From the NCBI RefSeq assembly GCF_934309415.1, contig NZ_CAKRDI010000057.1, forward strand, positions 1-6,273: a stretch of 6,273 nt of DNA, read 5' to 3'. This document shows, one piece after another, positions 5,436 to 6,273 of the stretch (the stretch's first letter is position 1; each line of letters opens with the position of its first letter). A program made the translations under genes and the position numbers. The notes beneath the pieces were generated by a model, which was not told the DNA's origin, did not search any database, and worked only from the letters and a program-made list of their open reading frames with translations. The stretch comes from an uncultured Mediterraneibacter sp. Lineage in GTDB: Bacteria; Bacillota; Clostridia; Lachnospirales; Lachnospiraceae.

Positions 5436-6273
5436 ATGATAATACAAACAGGAATGAGAACAGATATACCTGCATTTTATTCAAAATGGTTTTTGAATCG
5501 GATAAAAGAAGGATATGTATGCGTGAGGAATCCCTATAATCCAAAACAGGTGACGAAATACAGCCTTTCACCAGAAGTTGTGGATCTGATCGCATTCTGC
5601 ACGAAGAACCCTCTTCCAATGCTGCCGTTTCTTGATAAGTTAAAACCGTATGGTCAATACTGGTTTGTGACAATCACACCTTACGGACGGGATATTGAGC
5701 CAAACGTTCCGGATAAAGAAACTGTGATGGAAGGTTTTAAAGCATTGTCGGATGTCGTGGGTGTAGACAGCATGGGATGGAGATATGATCCGATTTTTAT
5801 AGATAAAAAACATTCTGTGGAGTGGCATATATCTGAATTTGAAAAAATGGCTGAAATTCTTGCCGGATACACAAAGACATGTGTAATCAGCTTTATAGAT
5901 ATTTATAAAAAGGTGGAACGCAATTTTCCAGAAGCAAAATCAGTACGGGCAGAAGATCGGGCTATGATAGGAAAAGCATTTGTAAAAATAGCGTCTAAGT
6001 ATGGAATGGTGCTGAGGCCTTGTGCAGAAGGAGAAGATCTTGCAAAATATGGTGCAGACTGTTCCGGATGTATGACTGTTCATACATTTGAGACGGCTCT
6101 CCATAGCAGACTGGAAGTTCCAAAGAGAAAGAAAAATCAGAGAAATGGAGAATGCGCATGTCTTTTGGGAACAGATATAGGTGCCTATGATACTTGCGGA
6201 CATTTGTGTAAATACTGTTATGCGAATGTAAATCCGGTTTTGGTCAAAGAAAATATGAGAAAGCATAATCCTG
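5436..6273 (+). CDS. DUF1848 family protein, C-terminus beyond window
   Basis: The frame is open from the ATG to the right edge, giving 279 residues; the family is about 300 aa, so only the last part is missing. It begins MIIQTGMRTDIPAFYSKW and continues with family-typical segments: GYVCVRNPYNPKQVTKYSL (26-44), FCTKNPLPMLP (52-62), YGRDIEP (79-85), GWRYDPIFI (109-117), SFIDIYKKVE (148-157) and GTDIGAYDTCGHLCKYCYAN (245-264). Cysteines C254, C258 and C261 have the CX3CX2C spacing of radical-SAM iron-sulfur sites. C209, C212, C240 and C242 lie before them. The molecular function is not established as far as I know. The start at 5436 fits the family N-terminus and has a weak purine-rich site (AGAGGG, 5421-5426). 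A GTG at 5406 is an in-frame alternative that family length disfavours. No clear promoter is visible. Confidence 0.88.
   Translation, partial: MIIQTGMRTDIPAFYSKWFLNRIKEGYVCVRNPYNPKQVTKYSLSPEVVDLIAFCTKNPLPMLPFLDKLKPYGQYWFVTITPYGRDIEPNVPDKETVMEGFKALSDVVGVDSMGWRYDPIFIDKKHSVEWHISEFEKMAEILAGYTKTCVISFIDIYKKVERNFPEAKSVRAEDRAMIGKAFVKIASKYGMVLRPCAEGEDLAKYGADCSGCMTVHTFETALHSRLEVPKRKKNQRNGECACLLGTDIGAYDTCGHLCKYCYANVNPVLVKENMRKHNP

Noticed and set aside
5289..5447. N-terminal 53 residues of the open minus-strand frame as part of an intact HxlR protein
   Set aside because: They do not resemble the family's GGKW region, and they overlap the start of the divergent DUF1848 gene.
5281..5673. Minus-strand 130-aa ORF
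   Set aside because: It lies antisense to the DUF1848 gene and has no family resemblance.
5940..6266. Minus-strand 108-aa ORF
   Set aside because: It is antisense to the DUF1848 cysteine-rich region and is a shadow frame.

Overview
The window most likely comes from a low-GC Gram-positive bacterium of the Clostridia, plausibly a Lachnospiraceae-type gut anaerobe. The grounds are A+T-rich codon use, strong AGGAGG-type ribosome binding sites, TTGACA-type promoters, a biotin operator of Firmicutes BirA style, a BioW-type biotin pathway and a DUF1848 protein. The taxon is inferred; the gene calls rest on the sequence.

Bases 1 to about 255 are the 3' end of a group II intron on the + strand. Domain V and domain VI are recognisable; the rest of the intron lies left of the window. 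It is convergent with the biotin genes.

Bases 280-4160 (minus strand) hold a compact biotin operon in the order bioD, bioA, bioWF. The last gene is a fusion of 6-carboxyhexanoate-CoA ligase (BioW) and 8-amino-7-oxononanoate synthase (BioF). The three proteins convert pimelate to dethiobiotin: BioW activates pimelate to pimeloyl-CoA, BioF condenses it with L-alanine to KAPA, BioA transaminates KAPA to DAPA, and BioD closes the ureido ring. Biotin synthase (bioB) and a source of pimelate are not in the window.

Bases 4161-4336 are a divergent control region. A perfect 11-bp inverted repeat with a 13-bp spacer matches the BirA operator, and each arm contains the TTGACA -35 box of one of two back-to-back promoters. 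The rightward promoter drives a 170-aa very hydrophobic membrane protein (4337-4849). It lacks BioY hallmarks and I cannot assign it to a family; sharing the operator makes a role in uptake of biotin or a precursor likely.

Bases 4850-5435 look like genome debris. They contain an 18-bp hairpin abutting a perfect Shine-Dalgarno and a 21-codon Trp-rich ORF (probably the N-terminal stub of an SdpI-like gene), a 5'-truncated HxlR-family regulator on the minus strand, and a possible + strand C-terminal coding fragment. From 5436 to the right edge runs a partial DUF1848 gene on the + strand with a C-terminal CX3CX2C cysteine motif.
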